Below are positions 19,701 through 28,008 of a DNA stretch of 64,000 nt, in pieces. Below the pieces are notes generated by a model that saw only the letters and a program-made list of their open reading frames with translations, searched no databases and had not been told where the DNA came from. The stretch is from contig JALBYF010000030.1 of assembly GCA_023212725.1 (NCBI GenBank), positions 124,001 to 188,000 of the forward strand, read 5' to 3'. Source of the DNA: Tranzscheliella williamsii (Eukaryota > Basidiomycota > Ustilaginomycetes > Ustilaginales > Ustilaginaceae). Position numbers and translations under genes: made by a program. Position 1 is the stretch's first letter. Each line of letters opens with the position of its first letter.

Positions 19701-22338
19701 TCTGCTAGCACGGCTTGCTTCGAAGCTGCTGTTGGAAGAAGATATTGATGAGGAAGACATCTCCAACATCCCAGCTTTTACCACCATCTTTGTCGCACTA
19801 CTCGACCTCGGCGTCGACTCGAATCCGGAGGTCGCCAACTTGGCCTGCACGGTTGTCGATTTCGTCGTCGCGCTGCTTCTCGAAAGCGAGGTTCCGGCTG
19901 TGGGAGAGAGCCTCTTGAGGGGCCTTGGTACTTCAGAGGCCATCCCCCGCTTCACAACGCCGACGAGCACCGATGCTGGTTCAGAAGGATACTTCCCGCT
20001 GACGCCTCGGTCGGCTGGCTCAACACCTGGAGCCATCGACGAGATGTCAACTTCACAGATAGCGGCACTGAACGGCGCTCACGTCCCAGCGTCTGGATAC
20101 GGGACCGGCGGATCGGGTCCTGCTCGCCCTGGTCAAGCCGGCCGAACCCAGTCTCATGCTGCTCCGAAGCGAACATCGACGCTTGCCCAAGCTGTCAAGT
20201 CGCTTGCCACCTTGGCCTACTCGAGGCCATCGTCGCCTGCCGGTTCAGACAGCGACAGCTCCGGGCGGCCGCTGTACGGAGAGGCGGGTCCGTCAGGCGT
20301 GCCACCTCCTGGACCGGCTGTCCTGGCGCCCCGAAGGACGATGGGCACCAATGCAGCATCAGCCCAGTATAGCTCTCCCTACCTCGCCAGAGCCGGCATG
20401 CCAGGACCTGCAACGCCGGCTCTGCCGTCGCCCTCAGCTGTCTCGATGCCTTCGTCACCGTTGGGCTCGACTGTTAAGCTTGGGCATCGGTCACAAAGCA
20501 CTGACAACCTGCCTTATGCTGCAGCCCGAGGAGAAGGCAAAAGGGCGACAGGCGGCACCGACACCGGAAATGGCAATGGCAACGCCAACGGCGATGACTC
20601 AGCAGGCGCGGCCGACGGGATGTCGAATGACCTACAACAATCGCCCTTCTACAGCAACGGTTCAAGCTACGACGGCCATGTTGGTGTAGAGGATCATTTG
20701 AAGGCGGCAGATGCGCTAGCCGGACTGATCGCCCTAGACATGTACAGGTTCCGCACCCGGTTCACTGGCAACCCGGACGGCTCGAGCGCCAACACGCCTG
20801 CCTCGTCGCCTGCGGTCAGCCGGGTTGGTCGATGGGGCTACGTTGCCACGCCCGGCAGCAGCGGACTCAGCACGCCCTCGGGCTCGGTCGCCTCGTCGGG
20901 CGCAGGAGCGGCCGAGCTGAGGCAGACTCTGCCTTTGAAAAGTCGCCTCTTCGCTTGGTGCAGCGAGTACTATACCGAGCCACAGATGAAGCAGGCCGAG
21001 AGCGAGGAGCCCGGCAGCATCAAATACAACGTGCAGCACTGGAAGAAGCAACGCAACAGCCGGCTGACCGAGCACGCCCTCGAGGTGTCGGCCGATGCCG
21101 CGCAAAGCGCGTGGAGCGAGCATGGCGGCTACATCCGCAACGGCTCGGTGCCGTACCTGATGCTCTTCCACCAGTTTGAAAACCATTTGGTCACTACAAG
21201 CGACCAGGACACGGTGGCGGTATGGGATTGGGAGGAGAAGCGGCTTCTGAGTCGATTTGCCAATGGCAACCCAGCCGGGACCAACATCACCTCTGCGCTG
21301 TTCATCAACGAGGACAGCGATGCGATGCTCTTGGTAGGCTCGGCGGAAGGCAACGTGCGCATCTACCGCCACTACGACTCTCCGGCTCAGACGGCAGGCT
21401 TCCGCGGCCCGGAGCTAGCGAGCAGCTTCCTGGCGCTGCCGGATCTGGTGAGGAGCAAGCGACCCAGCGGCTTTATCGTCGACTGGCTGCAGGGGTCGGG
21501 ACACCTCTTGGCGGGTGGGGACAGCCGGATCATACGGGTCTGGGACGCGCATCGCGAGCTGTGCGTCTGCGACATCCCAACGCGCGCTTCGAGCTGCGTG
21601 ACTTCGATCTCGTCCGAGTCGGACTTTGGCCATCTGTTCGTGGCCGGCTTTGGGGATGGGACGGTGGGGGTGTACGACCGGCGCAATCCGCCCGAGGCGA
21701 GCTTGGTGCGGCTGTGGGAGGAGCACCAGACATGGGTGCAGAATGTGCATCTGCAGAAGCGGGGGAACCGGGAGCTGGTTACCGCGAGTGTCGATGGCGA
21801 GGTGCGGCTGTGGGATATGCGGGTGCGCTCTTCGATTGCGCGCGCCGGGCTGGGTGCTCGGCTGGGGGGCAAGCTCTCCTGCATGGCGGTCCACGAGCGG
21901 ATCCCCGTGCTGGCGGTTGCCGCTGCGCCGCGCCCGCTCCGCCCGGCCGCCGCGCCGCAGCATGTCCTGCTGACCCACCTCGACACCCTCGAGACGCTGG
22001 GCAAACCCATCGTCCGCACCTTTGCCCCCGCAGGCGCTAGCCACCACCTCGGCAACAGCACCCTCCTCTACCCGCCCGCCGCGGTCAACACCGCCCACAT
22101 CGCCCCGCACCACCACCACCTCCTCCACCACCACCACCAACCCCCCGCCCAACACCACCACCCTCACCTCAACCCCTCCAGCCCCGCCAACACCCTCCTC
22201 CCGCCCGCTGCCCTCGCTCCTCCCTCCCGCTTCTCCCCCGCCGCGGGCAGCATTGCCTTCCACCCACACCTCCCCCTGCTCGCCTTTGGCGGCCCGGACT
22301 CGATCGTAGAGCTCCGCGAGTGGCCCGACCCCAACTGA
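16756..22338 (+). CDS. KOG1: TORC1 scaffold KOG1/raptor
   Basis: 1860 aa, single exon, ATG at 16756. The raptor N-conserved (caspase-like) region spans roughly 120-420 and includes LFYYNGYGVPKPT, GEIWVFNKAYTQYIP, SPCIFVWDASSAG and IHLAACGPDEVLPMNPDLPA. A HEAT-repeat middle follows (about 560-1080), then a long Ser/Gly/Pro-rich linker (1090-1340) and C-terminal WD40 repeats from about 1460 (HLVTTSDQDTVAVWDWEE; REVRLWDM-like units). Role: recruits TOS-motif substrates to TOR complex 1 and couples nutrient state to growth, at the vacuole surface in yeast. Near the end there is a His-rich insert (about 1778-1805). The length is longer than human raptor (1335), mostly from the linker. It converges on GRWD1 with only 146 bp between stop codons. 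Confidence 0.97.
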   Translation: MARLASHFESPETFSARQSGRSSAQLSRTSSTQPYAVDQNGHSSQPPPLQPFPSSTDPTHHQQISDGYAYHSGSVQHFHPSILDLQRDQSPIVDDGDADDDDEQEDDDELSTASGRRHGALLFEDVNEWMLQHSFFHWGLKRHTTSGNPKPRDERDLPDWRMRERLRTVTAALVMCLNIGVDPPDVSKTNPCSKLICWMDPSSLEVSKALPAIGRNLQAQFETLSTKTRYKQYLDPIVEETRRFCTTLRRAAKDERVLFYYNGYGVPKPTPGGEIWVFNKAYTQYIPVTLYDLLTWLGSPCIFVWDASSAGNVVVNFKRLQERKAEEEQTRANRDRDSHPRSSDRGAKPAETSAKPASSSDEPSFPLRESIHLAACGPDEVLPMNPDLPADLFTCCLTSPIEISLRWFVLQNPLPSKLNVDMVMNIPGRLQDRRTPLGELNWIFTAITDTIAWTVLPRTIFRRLFRDDLMVAALLRNFLLAERIMRFYHCTPMSHPKLPATHNHPLWDSWDLAVDQCLAQLPTLLAKERAQTEAAEGGPPVPPHLASFEYRHSTFFSEQLKAFEVWLQQGGVSRKGRRRRVNAAVTPHSNPSAGLSSAATGADPAAFDDEGDVSPVRDPPDQLPIVLQVLLSQVHRLRALILLSQFLDLGPWAVNLALSIGIFPYVLKLLQSPAADLKPVLIYIWARILAVDRSCQNDLLRDNGFIYFAGVLSAFQNNGVGQNAGANAPSIPIPNVSEHQAMCAFILSVFCQDFPAGQAACLETDIMHSCLEHLEDDDFLLRQWSALCLAQLWDDNEAGKAKAIALDAHGKLCCMLSDVSPEVRAAVLHSLGTLLGASGSSHDQVDIISATTGEPIENHSGRQSPTRRYCPGTGAATGLSGAKQRSLEVGIAIAMLTTKGDCSPLVRKELVVSLSPVVFEYKGFFVLAAYLYYTREGSSHSSKRDRSTAAKSKTAHSAARKEPAENLKTDSNDLTSLAMEEALLARLASKLLLEEDIDEEDISNIPAFTTIFVALLDLGVDSNPEVANLACTVVDFVVALLLESEVPAVGESLLRGLGTSEAIPRFTTPTSTDAGSEGYFPLTPRSAGSTPGAIDEMSTSQIAALNGAHVPASGYGTGGSGPARPGQAGRTQSHAAPKRTSTLAQAVKSLATLAYSRPSSPAGSDSDSSGRPLYGEAGPSGVPPPGPAVLAPRRTMGTNAASAQYSSPYLARAGMPGPATPALPSPSAVSMPSSPLGSTVKLGHRSQSTDNLPYAAARGEGKRATGGTDTGNGNGNANGDDSAGAADGMSNDLQQSPFYSNGSSYDGHVGVEDHLKAADALAGLIALDMYRFRTRFTGNPDGSSANTPASSPAVSRVGRWGYVATPGSSGLSTPSGSVASSGAGAAELRQTLPLKSRLFAWCSEYYTEPQMKQAESEEPGSIKYNVQHWKKQRNSRLTEHALEVSADAAQSAWSEHGGYIRNGSVPYLMLFHQFENHLVTTSDQDTVAVWDWEEKRLLSRFANGNPAGTNITSALFINEDSDAMLLVGSAEGNVRIYRHYDSPAQTAGFRGPELASSFLALPDLVRSKRPSGFIVDWLQGSGHLLAGGDSRIIRVWDAHRELCVCDIPTRASSCVTSISSESDFGHLFVAGFGDGTVGVYDRRNPPEASLVRLWEEHQTWVQNVHLQKRGNRELVTASVDGEVRLWDMRVRSSIARAGLGARLGGKLSCMAVHERIPVLAVAAAPRPLRPAAAPQHVLLTHLDTLETLGKPIVRTFAPAGASHHLGNSTLLYPPAAVNTAHIAPHHHHLLHHHHQPPAQHHHPHLNPSSPANTLLPPAALAPPSRFSPAAGSIAFHPHLPLLAFGGPDSIVELREWPDPN

Positions 22339-22484
22339 ACACACCAGCTGCCCCGCTCTACGCATCGCACGCCATGTTAATGTAGATGCTGTAGGCCGAC
22401 GGGCGTGAATGCGAAGCAAATGCAGGGTAGAAATACAGACGCGGGGACGTGGTAGTACAAGGGACGCGGAGGGACGGGGGTGTG

Positions 22485-24444
22485 CTAGACCGAGATGGTC
22501 TTGAAGATGTTGAAGCCGTCGTGTGCGGTGGTGGTGAGCATGCCGGGGATCTGCGGGTGCCAGTGGAGCTCTTTGCAGTCCGAGAGGCCGTGATGGGAGA
22601 AGAGAAGCTGGGGGGGGACGGTGCGGAGGGCGGGGGCGGGGAGCTCGTCGTCGTCGTGCTCGACGGCGAGGTCCCAGAGCGTGACCTGGTCGTCGCGGCC
22701 GGCGGCGGCAAAGACCGAGTCTTCCGAGGGATGCCACTCGACGCTCGAGATGGGAGCCGTGTGCCAGTCCAAGTGGGCGACGGGCGCGGGCGCGGCGGTG
22801 GCGCCGGCGCTCAAGTGGCGCAGATCCCACACCTTGAGCGCCCCCTCGTCACCGCCCGACACGAGCAGGTAGTCGGTCACCCGGTTCCACGAAATCACAT
22901 TGACGTCCTGCGCGTGCGCATCCGCGACCGAAATCACCGAGCGCCGGCTCTTGACCCGCACATCCCACACCCGCACCGACCGGTCCGCCGAACAACTCGC
23001 AAACACCGTCGGCTCCGTCGGCGACCACTGCAAATCCTCGACCGATGACGTGTGCGAGGTAAACGGCGTCGGATTCGTGGTAAAGCCAGCGTTGTTCGCT
23101 GTCGTCAGGAAAATCTTGCTGTGGATATCGCCGGTCAGCAATCGCAGCGAGCTCGCCTTGCCGCCGCTGCCCGACGAGCCGCCGTTGACCACGCCGGCCC
23201 AATCCATGGCATACCCCTCGACACCGTTGTGCGCCTTGACGGTGAACATGGGCTGGTTGACCTTGCGCGAGTCGTACGAGGTGCCCGGCCGGTCCAGCGA
23301 GTTGAGCAGTGGACGCACATCAAAGATCTTGACATCGCCCACCTCGGACCACGCCGCCACAGGATACGGATCCAAACACGGTTCGAGATCCGAGACCGGC
23401 GTCGAGGTGGGGGCTGCGCGCACCCGGTTGATGCCACCAACGACGGGGATCGACTTGTACTCTAGGATAGCATCGTCGTCCAGATCATTTTCGTCATCGT
23501 CTTCATCGTCCGATAGGCCTGCAACAATCAGAAGGATCGCCATAAAAGATAAGCAGGGTCAGCTTCTGCCGTATTGCAAACATGGAGACCGACGCCAACA
23601 TCGAACACGAGGCAAGGAGGATGATCGACTACTGCGGCGTTTGGCTCAGAAGTAAAAAATTAGGTAGCTGAGATAGTTTTCGGCATCGAATCGCACCCTC
23701 CCGAGGGAGAATACAACTCATACAGCCAAATGCCTCAAGACATCATTGCGAAAGGCAGCATAGTAGTCGATGTATCCGGCTTGCCCGGCGTCGGTCTGTG
23801 ACGGGCGAGTGCGAGTGGAGCGACTTACCATCATCGTTCTGGGTCTTGTGCAGGGAGCTGGCCTTCATGACCATGATCTCGTTTTTGCTGGCAATGTCAG
23901 CCTGTGTACCGGCGACCATGTAGGATGTGTGTGGGTAGCTCTGCCTCTGGTTGCCGAGATGATCCTTGAGATGGTCAAAGGAGAGACAGGGCCAGGTGAC
24001 GTTGAGCCGATGGAGCATTTCGTAGGCGCTCTGATCCGCCTCGAGGGTCTGACCTTCTTCGAGCTTGGTGACACCAGGAATATAGACCTGGGCTTCTGGC
24101 TGCGCATCTGCCGCGTCTTCTTCGTCTTCTGGACGCTGGATTTTGCCGTCGACCTTGACGCCGTCGACTTGCATTGTCTCGGCGTCATCGTCCGAGTCCT
24201 CGTCGCCGGAATTGGGTGCGATGACGGCGTCAATGTCTTCTTCTTCGAATTCGTCCTCGAACTGATCTTCAAACTCGCCCATCTCCTCGTCGTCGTCGTC
24301 AGCGCCATTGCCTCGGTTGATAAGGGAGGCGTCGGCGCCTGTGCGTTGACGCTGAGCCTGGGCGCCTTGTGATGTGGATGAAGAGGCAGCTTCAGGCCTG
24401 CCGCTGCTGCTGCCCAGCGACGGCGAAGAAGGCCGCTTGGACAT
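22485..24444 (-). CDS. RRB1: Glutamate-rich WD-repeat protein GRWD1/RRB1 (ribosomal protein L3 chaperone)
   Basis: Two exons read on the minus strand, 24444..23829 and 23518..22485, giving 549 aa. The intron (310 nt) has donor GTAAGT and acceptor TTGCAG; the join gives TQNDDG|LSDDEDDD in frame. An upstream frame extends beyond the ATG at 24444 but has no similarity. The N-terminus is acidic (DDDDEEMGEFEDQFEDEFEE), followed by the histone-binding CAF1C-type segment (SAYEMLHRLNVTWPCLSFD). WD repeats include VEDLQWSPTEPTVFASCSAD, VNVISWNR, GALKVWDLR and a C-terminus ending IFKTISV, which closely resembles GRWD1. Family role: Rrb1 binds nascent uL3 and is essential for early 60S assembly in the nucleolus. 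This is by far the longest intron in the window. Confidence 0.95.
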
Positions 24445-25171
24445 GCTGTGATTCGATCGAGCTCGACGGCCGAAAGGGGTATGGGGGGTATTGGTATATT
24501 GTGAGCCAAGCAGGCTAGCTGGGAGAAGAGAGAAGGAAAGAAAGGCAGAGAGGCCGATTGGCCTCCTTTTTAGGCGGTTGGGCCACGACGCTTTCGCTCG
24601 CAAAATTTTCCTATTTTTTGACTTTCTCTTTCTTCCTGCGGTCAAGGCAGAGTGCTCCTTTTTTTTTTTCATTTTTCTTGTCTCCTCTCGCCCGATTCAA
24701 ACGATTGGATTGGAAAGATGAGATCGGGCGGTGTGAAGAGTGATCCCCGGTGGACGACCTGGAATGTGTTAAGTCGATGCCTTGCTGACCAATTCATGAT
24801 GGTACTCACACTCACACTCACACTGATAACTGGAAAGGTTCTCAGGCCTGACGGAGAATGATGAGCGACATTGCGATGCAGTTGCCATGCCTCGGTTTGG
24901 CAGCTGCCTACCACACCTGCGACAGTTCTTCAGTCAGGTTGAAGCACCCTCGTTCGTTCCACACTGTCCCTGCCACACTACCACCGTTTCCTTATGGTGT
25001 TGTCGCGATAGAGGGTTTACTTCCACGGGATTACCTCTACACCCACGGCGGACACTGGCTCGGTGACGATTAACAGCAGCCAGCGGTGATCGTATTGCCG
25101 CTCGGAGTTCTCCCCTGTCCTGCTCTGTAGCCTCGCTCAAGGCGGCGTACGCTTCGATCCACGATCCGATC
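24445..25171. promoter_or_regulatory. Divergent promoter region GRWD1 / ZIP transporter
   Basis: 727 bp between divergent ATGs. It contains a poly(dA:dT) tract on the GRWD1 side (T run at about 24657-24669), common in promoters of ribosome-biogenesis genes in fungi, and an ACTCAC microsatellite at 24804-24824. No gene is visible. Confidence 0.5.
24804..24824. repeat. ACTCAC hexanucleotide microsatellite
   Basis: Three full copies of ACTCAC plus ACT, the same unit as at 16325-16346. Confidence 0.85.
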
Positions 25172-26830
25172 ATGTCGAGCTTGGTCAGCTTTGTCGTGCT
25201 CCTCGCCGGAATGGCGCTTGGCACGCTGCTTTGTGGCCTGATACCGCTCTCGCTGCCGCTCTCCCAGAGGATGCTGCGCGTGCTCGAGGTCTTTGGAGCT
25301 GGTCTTCTCGTTGGCGCTGCGGTGACGGTAGTGATCCCGGAGGGAGCCAATGCTCTCTTTTCGGAAATCACCCCGACTACGGCGTTGACCTCCGCATTTG
25401 GTCTACCTCCGACCAATGTCGTGCCGTCCACATCAATGGCTGTAGCTGCCGGCACCGCCTCGGTGGGGCATGAGCCACCCGAATCGTGGGCATGGTCCTT
25501 CATCTCGAAGCGCTCCGAAAGCGACAGCGGTGCCGGCGACCATGAGCACAAGCCCAAGCGCGATAAAGACCGAAAGAAACCCTTTACCCACCAGGACGCA
25601 GAGTCGCGGCTTGGTTCGTGCATCCTCCTGGGCATCGTGCTGATGTACGTCATCGACCAGTTCGCCTCCACCTCGATCGGCGGCGCGCCCAAGCACGAGC
25701 ATCACTCGTCCTCCCCTCCGTCCAGAAACGATTCCACGCTGCGTCCGAGGCTCGAGGCACATCGGCTCTCCAAATCTTTCCATCTGAAGCACAAGGCGAG
25801 CAGCAACAAGCATTTCAGCACCCTATTTGACACGTCTGCCCACGACATCACCGACCTCGGCGAGGAGGAGGCGCGCATCGGCGGTCGCGGTACGGATGGG
25901 CTCCACAGCGTAGACCACGATGACGACGGGCAACGCAGCGTAGACCACGACGACGGCGGGCAGCACGAGCGTGTCGGCAGCGGCATGACAGCCTCGAGCA
26001 GCGATACGAGCTTGCCGAACGACTACGATGACGATCTGGAGCGGGACAAGCGCATCAGCCACCACGGCGGAGAGGCGGCTGCTAACAGCGAGTGGGTGGA
26101 TTCGCCGCCGCCAGGGAGTGTGGTAGCGATGGAAAGCGATGCGGTGGTGGATTCCTCGGCGCCGCTACTGCACCGGCAGGCGTCGCGGGCGAGTGTGGCG
26201 GCATCGCGCGGGTCGTTGCGGCGGCGCGACTCGGGGTCGTTGAGACGGGTCAGCGCGGGGTCTGGATTCGGGCAGGCGCTGACGATTATGGTCGGCTTGC
26301 TGATCCACGCCATGGCGGACGGGATTGCGATGGGGGCGTCCGCCGGGTCACAAGACACGGGGCTAACCATGGTCGTCTTTGTGGCGATCATGGTGCACAA
26401 GGCGCCCGCGGCATTCGGGCTCTGCACCATGCTTCTCTCGCAGCGGCTTCCGCGGGCGACCATCCGGCGTGCGATGGCGGTCTTTAGCATCGCCTCGCCC
26501 ATTGGCGCGCTCGGCACGTACGCCCTCCTCGCGCTCGCCTTCCACCCCGCCACCCCCACCGACCTTGCCGCCGCCACCGTCGACGCCAAACACGTAGGCT
26601 CCGCCCTCGCCTTCTCTGGCGGCACCTTCCTCTTTGTCGCCTTCCACGCCGTCCTCGAGCTCGCTGGCGCCGATGCCGACACCCTCCCCGCCCCTACCCC
26701 CACCGCGCCAGACGCGACCACCACCCTCCTCGGCAAACCGCTCCGCATCGCCCTCCTCATCGCCGGTGCCATCACGCCCCGCCTCCTCCAGTCCCTCCTC
26801 GCCAGCATCGGCACCTCTCATCACCACTAG
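25172..26830 (+). CDS. ZIP-family metal transporter (SLC39A9/ATX2-like)
   Basis: 552 aa, single exon. The N-terminal helices (LVSFVVLLAGMALGTLLCGL; GAGLLVGAAVTVVIPEG) are followed by a long loop of about 270 residues and the C-terminal core helices. The metal-site helices show H379-A-M-A-D383-G (LIHAMADGIAMGAS) and H409 in MVHKAPAAFG. This HxxxD/HK.P pattern is that of the ZIP9/Atx2 group, which moves Zn or Mn at the Golgi. The long loop contains an exact in-phase 30-bp duplication encoding SVDHDDxGQ twice (246-265), giving an acidic His/Asp loop like the regulatory or metal-binding loops of other ZIPs. The start at MSSLVSFVV fits a first helix. The 3' third switches from G-ending to C-ending codons near 26490. 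Metal specificity is not readable. Confidence 0.9.
   Translation: MSSLVSFVVLLAGMALGTLLCGLIPLSLPLSQRMLRVLEVFGAGLLVGAAVTVVIPEGANALFSEITPTTALTSAFGLPPTNVVPSTSMAVAAGTASVGHEPPESWAWSFISKRSESDSGAGDHEHKPKRDKDRKKPFTHQDAESRLGSCILLGIVLMYVIDQFASTSIGGAPKHEHHSSSPPSRNDSTLRPRLEAHRLSKSFHLKHKASSNKHFSTLFDTSAHDITDLGEEEARIGGRGTDGLHSVDHDDDGQRSVDHDDGGQHERVGSGMTASSSDTSLPNDYDDDLERDKRISHHGGEAAANSEWVDSPPPGSVVAMESDAVVDSSAPLLHRQASRASVAASRGSLRRRDSGSLRRVSAGSGFGQALTIMVGLLIHAMADGIAMGASAGSQDTGLTMVVFVAIMVHKAPAAFGLCTMLLSQRLPRATIRRAMAVFSIASPIGALGTYALLALAFHPATPTDLAAATVDAKHVGSALAFSGGTFLFVAFHAVLELAGADADTLPAPTPTAPDATTTLLGKPLRIALLIAGAITPRLLQSLLASIGTSHHH
25907..25966 (+). repeat. 30-bp tandem duplication inside the ZIP transporter gene
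   Basis: Two adjacent 30-bp units begin at 25907 and 25937, both starting AGCGTAGACCACGA. They are in frame and encode SVDHDDDGQR and SVDHDDGGQH. Confidence 0.85.
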
Positions 26831-27007
26831 ACTCCCGCACTTCCACCCTGCATCCTCCTGTACTTGTATCCTATCTAGACATTCAGCCGCTCACGCCGGC
26901 TTTTCGTCCTTGCCCATCGCACGCCGCTCTGCCAGCGTCGGGCTGGGGGCCACACGCGGCGGATTCGATCTCGCGCACTGAAGTGGAGGGGAGAAAGGGG
27001 GGTTAAA

Positions 27008-27752
27008 TTACAGCTCGTCGTGGGGGGCGGTAGCGGCTGTGTTGCGTTTTCGGGCTTGTGTAGGTGCGGAGGGGGTTTTCTCGGCGAGTGGGGTTTGTGA
27101 GTGAGGGGTGGGGTGTTCTTGGAGGATGGGGTGGGTGTGGGGGCGGAGGTTGGTGAGGGCGGTGGTGAGGGAGACGAGGGAGCGGGAGCAGACGAGCTGC
27201 CAGACGGAGCTGCTGATGGCGCCGCGCGGGGCGCGCGGGAGGGCTAGGCACCACGCAAGCGGGCCGAACCAGTCGGCAGCGGCGCGCGGCGGCAGCCAGA
27301 AAACCGCCGTCTTGGAGTAGTAGCTAGTCACCAGGAACGGCAGTACCGTGGTCAGCACAAAGAGGACGCCCTTGAAGAGCAGTGCGAACCGCGTACGCGC
27401 GCCCGCCAGCTCGCTGTTGGTCCGCTCCACCCCGGCCACCGCCGCATCCACCCGCCGCCGCAGCTTGGCCCACTTGGCAAACTCATCCTGCGACGACGTC
27501 GCCCCCAGCTCCCGCTTCAGCGCCAGCACCTCCCCCCGCTCCGCCCGCCGCCGCGCTACCGTCCCCCGCCATACCACAGCCACATACACCGCGTAGGCCT
27601 GCATCAAGCAACATGTCCCCGCATCAGCATCCCGCTCGAACAATCACCACACCACCAGCCCCACTTACATATTCCTCCAGTCGCCCCTTGCCAACCGCCG
27701 CGATCGCCTGCGTCAGCACCACCGACAGCAGGATGACCACAGCCGGATGCAT
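27008..27752 (-). CDS. GET1: GET1/WRB-like ER receptor subunit for tail-anchored proteins
   Basis: Two exons on minus, 27752..27669 and 27598..27008, giving 224 aa. The intron (70 nt) has donor GTAAGT and acceptor ATGCAG, phase 0 (GKGRLEEY|AYAVYVAV). The N-terminal helix MHPAVVILLSVVLTQAIAAV matches Get1. A cytosolic coiled coil follows (RAERGEVLALKRELGATSSQDEFAKWAKLRRRVD): EFAKWAKLxR is the conserved Get3-binding part. Two more hydrophobic segments follow (LLFKGVLFVLTTVLPFLVTS; WFGPLAWCLALP). The C-tail is polar and Pro/Thr-rich. Role: with Get2 it releases tail-anchored clients from Get3 into the ER membrane. It shares a 256 bp divergent promoter with the RCC1-like gene and converges on the ZIP gene (177 bp). 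Confidence 0.9.
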
Positions 27753-28008
27753 ATCGTCCCAGAGATCGGCCTCTTGACAGCGCTCGGTTGGTTTGGAAAT
27801 GGTGAGGTCGTCGCAGGAAGAAACCACCATTTGCCGAGTTGGACGACACTCACCCTCACAACTCACACTGAGATGATGTCAGCTCGAAGCGATGTTAGAT
27901 CCGCTTTACGTGTTTGCCCTCACGTGTTAGATTGGCATTGAGAGAAGGCTTTGGCTGTACGAGGCACAGCGACGATGCGGCTTCTGGCATCCATCGATCA
28001 ATCAAGCC

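Noticed and set aside
21415..22830. 471-codon minus-strand frame across the KOG1/GRWD1 junction
   Set aside because: It crosses two 3' ends and overlaps WD40 repeats on both sides; a composition artefact.
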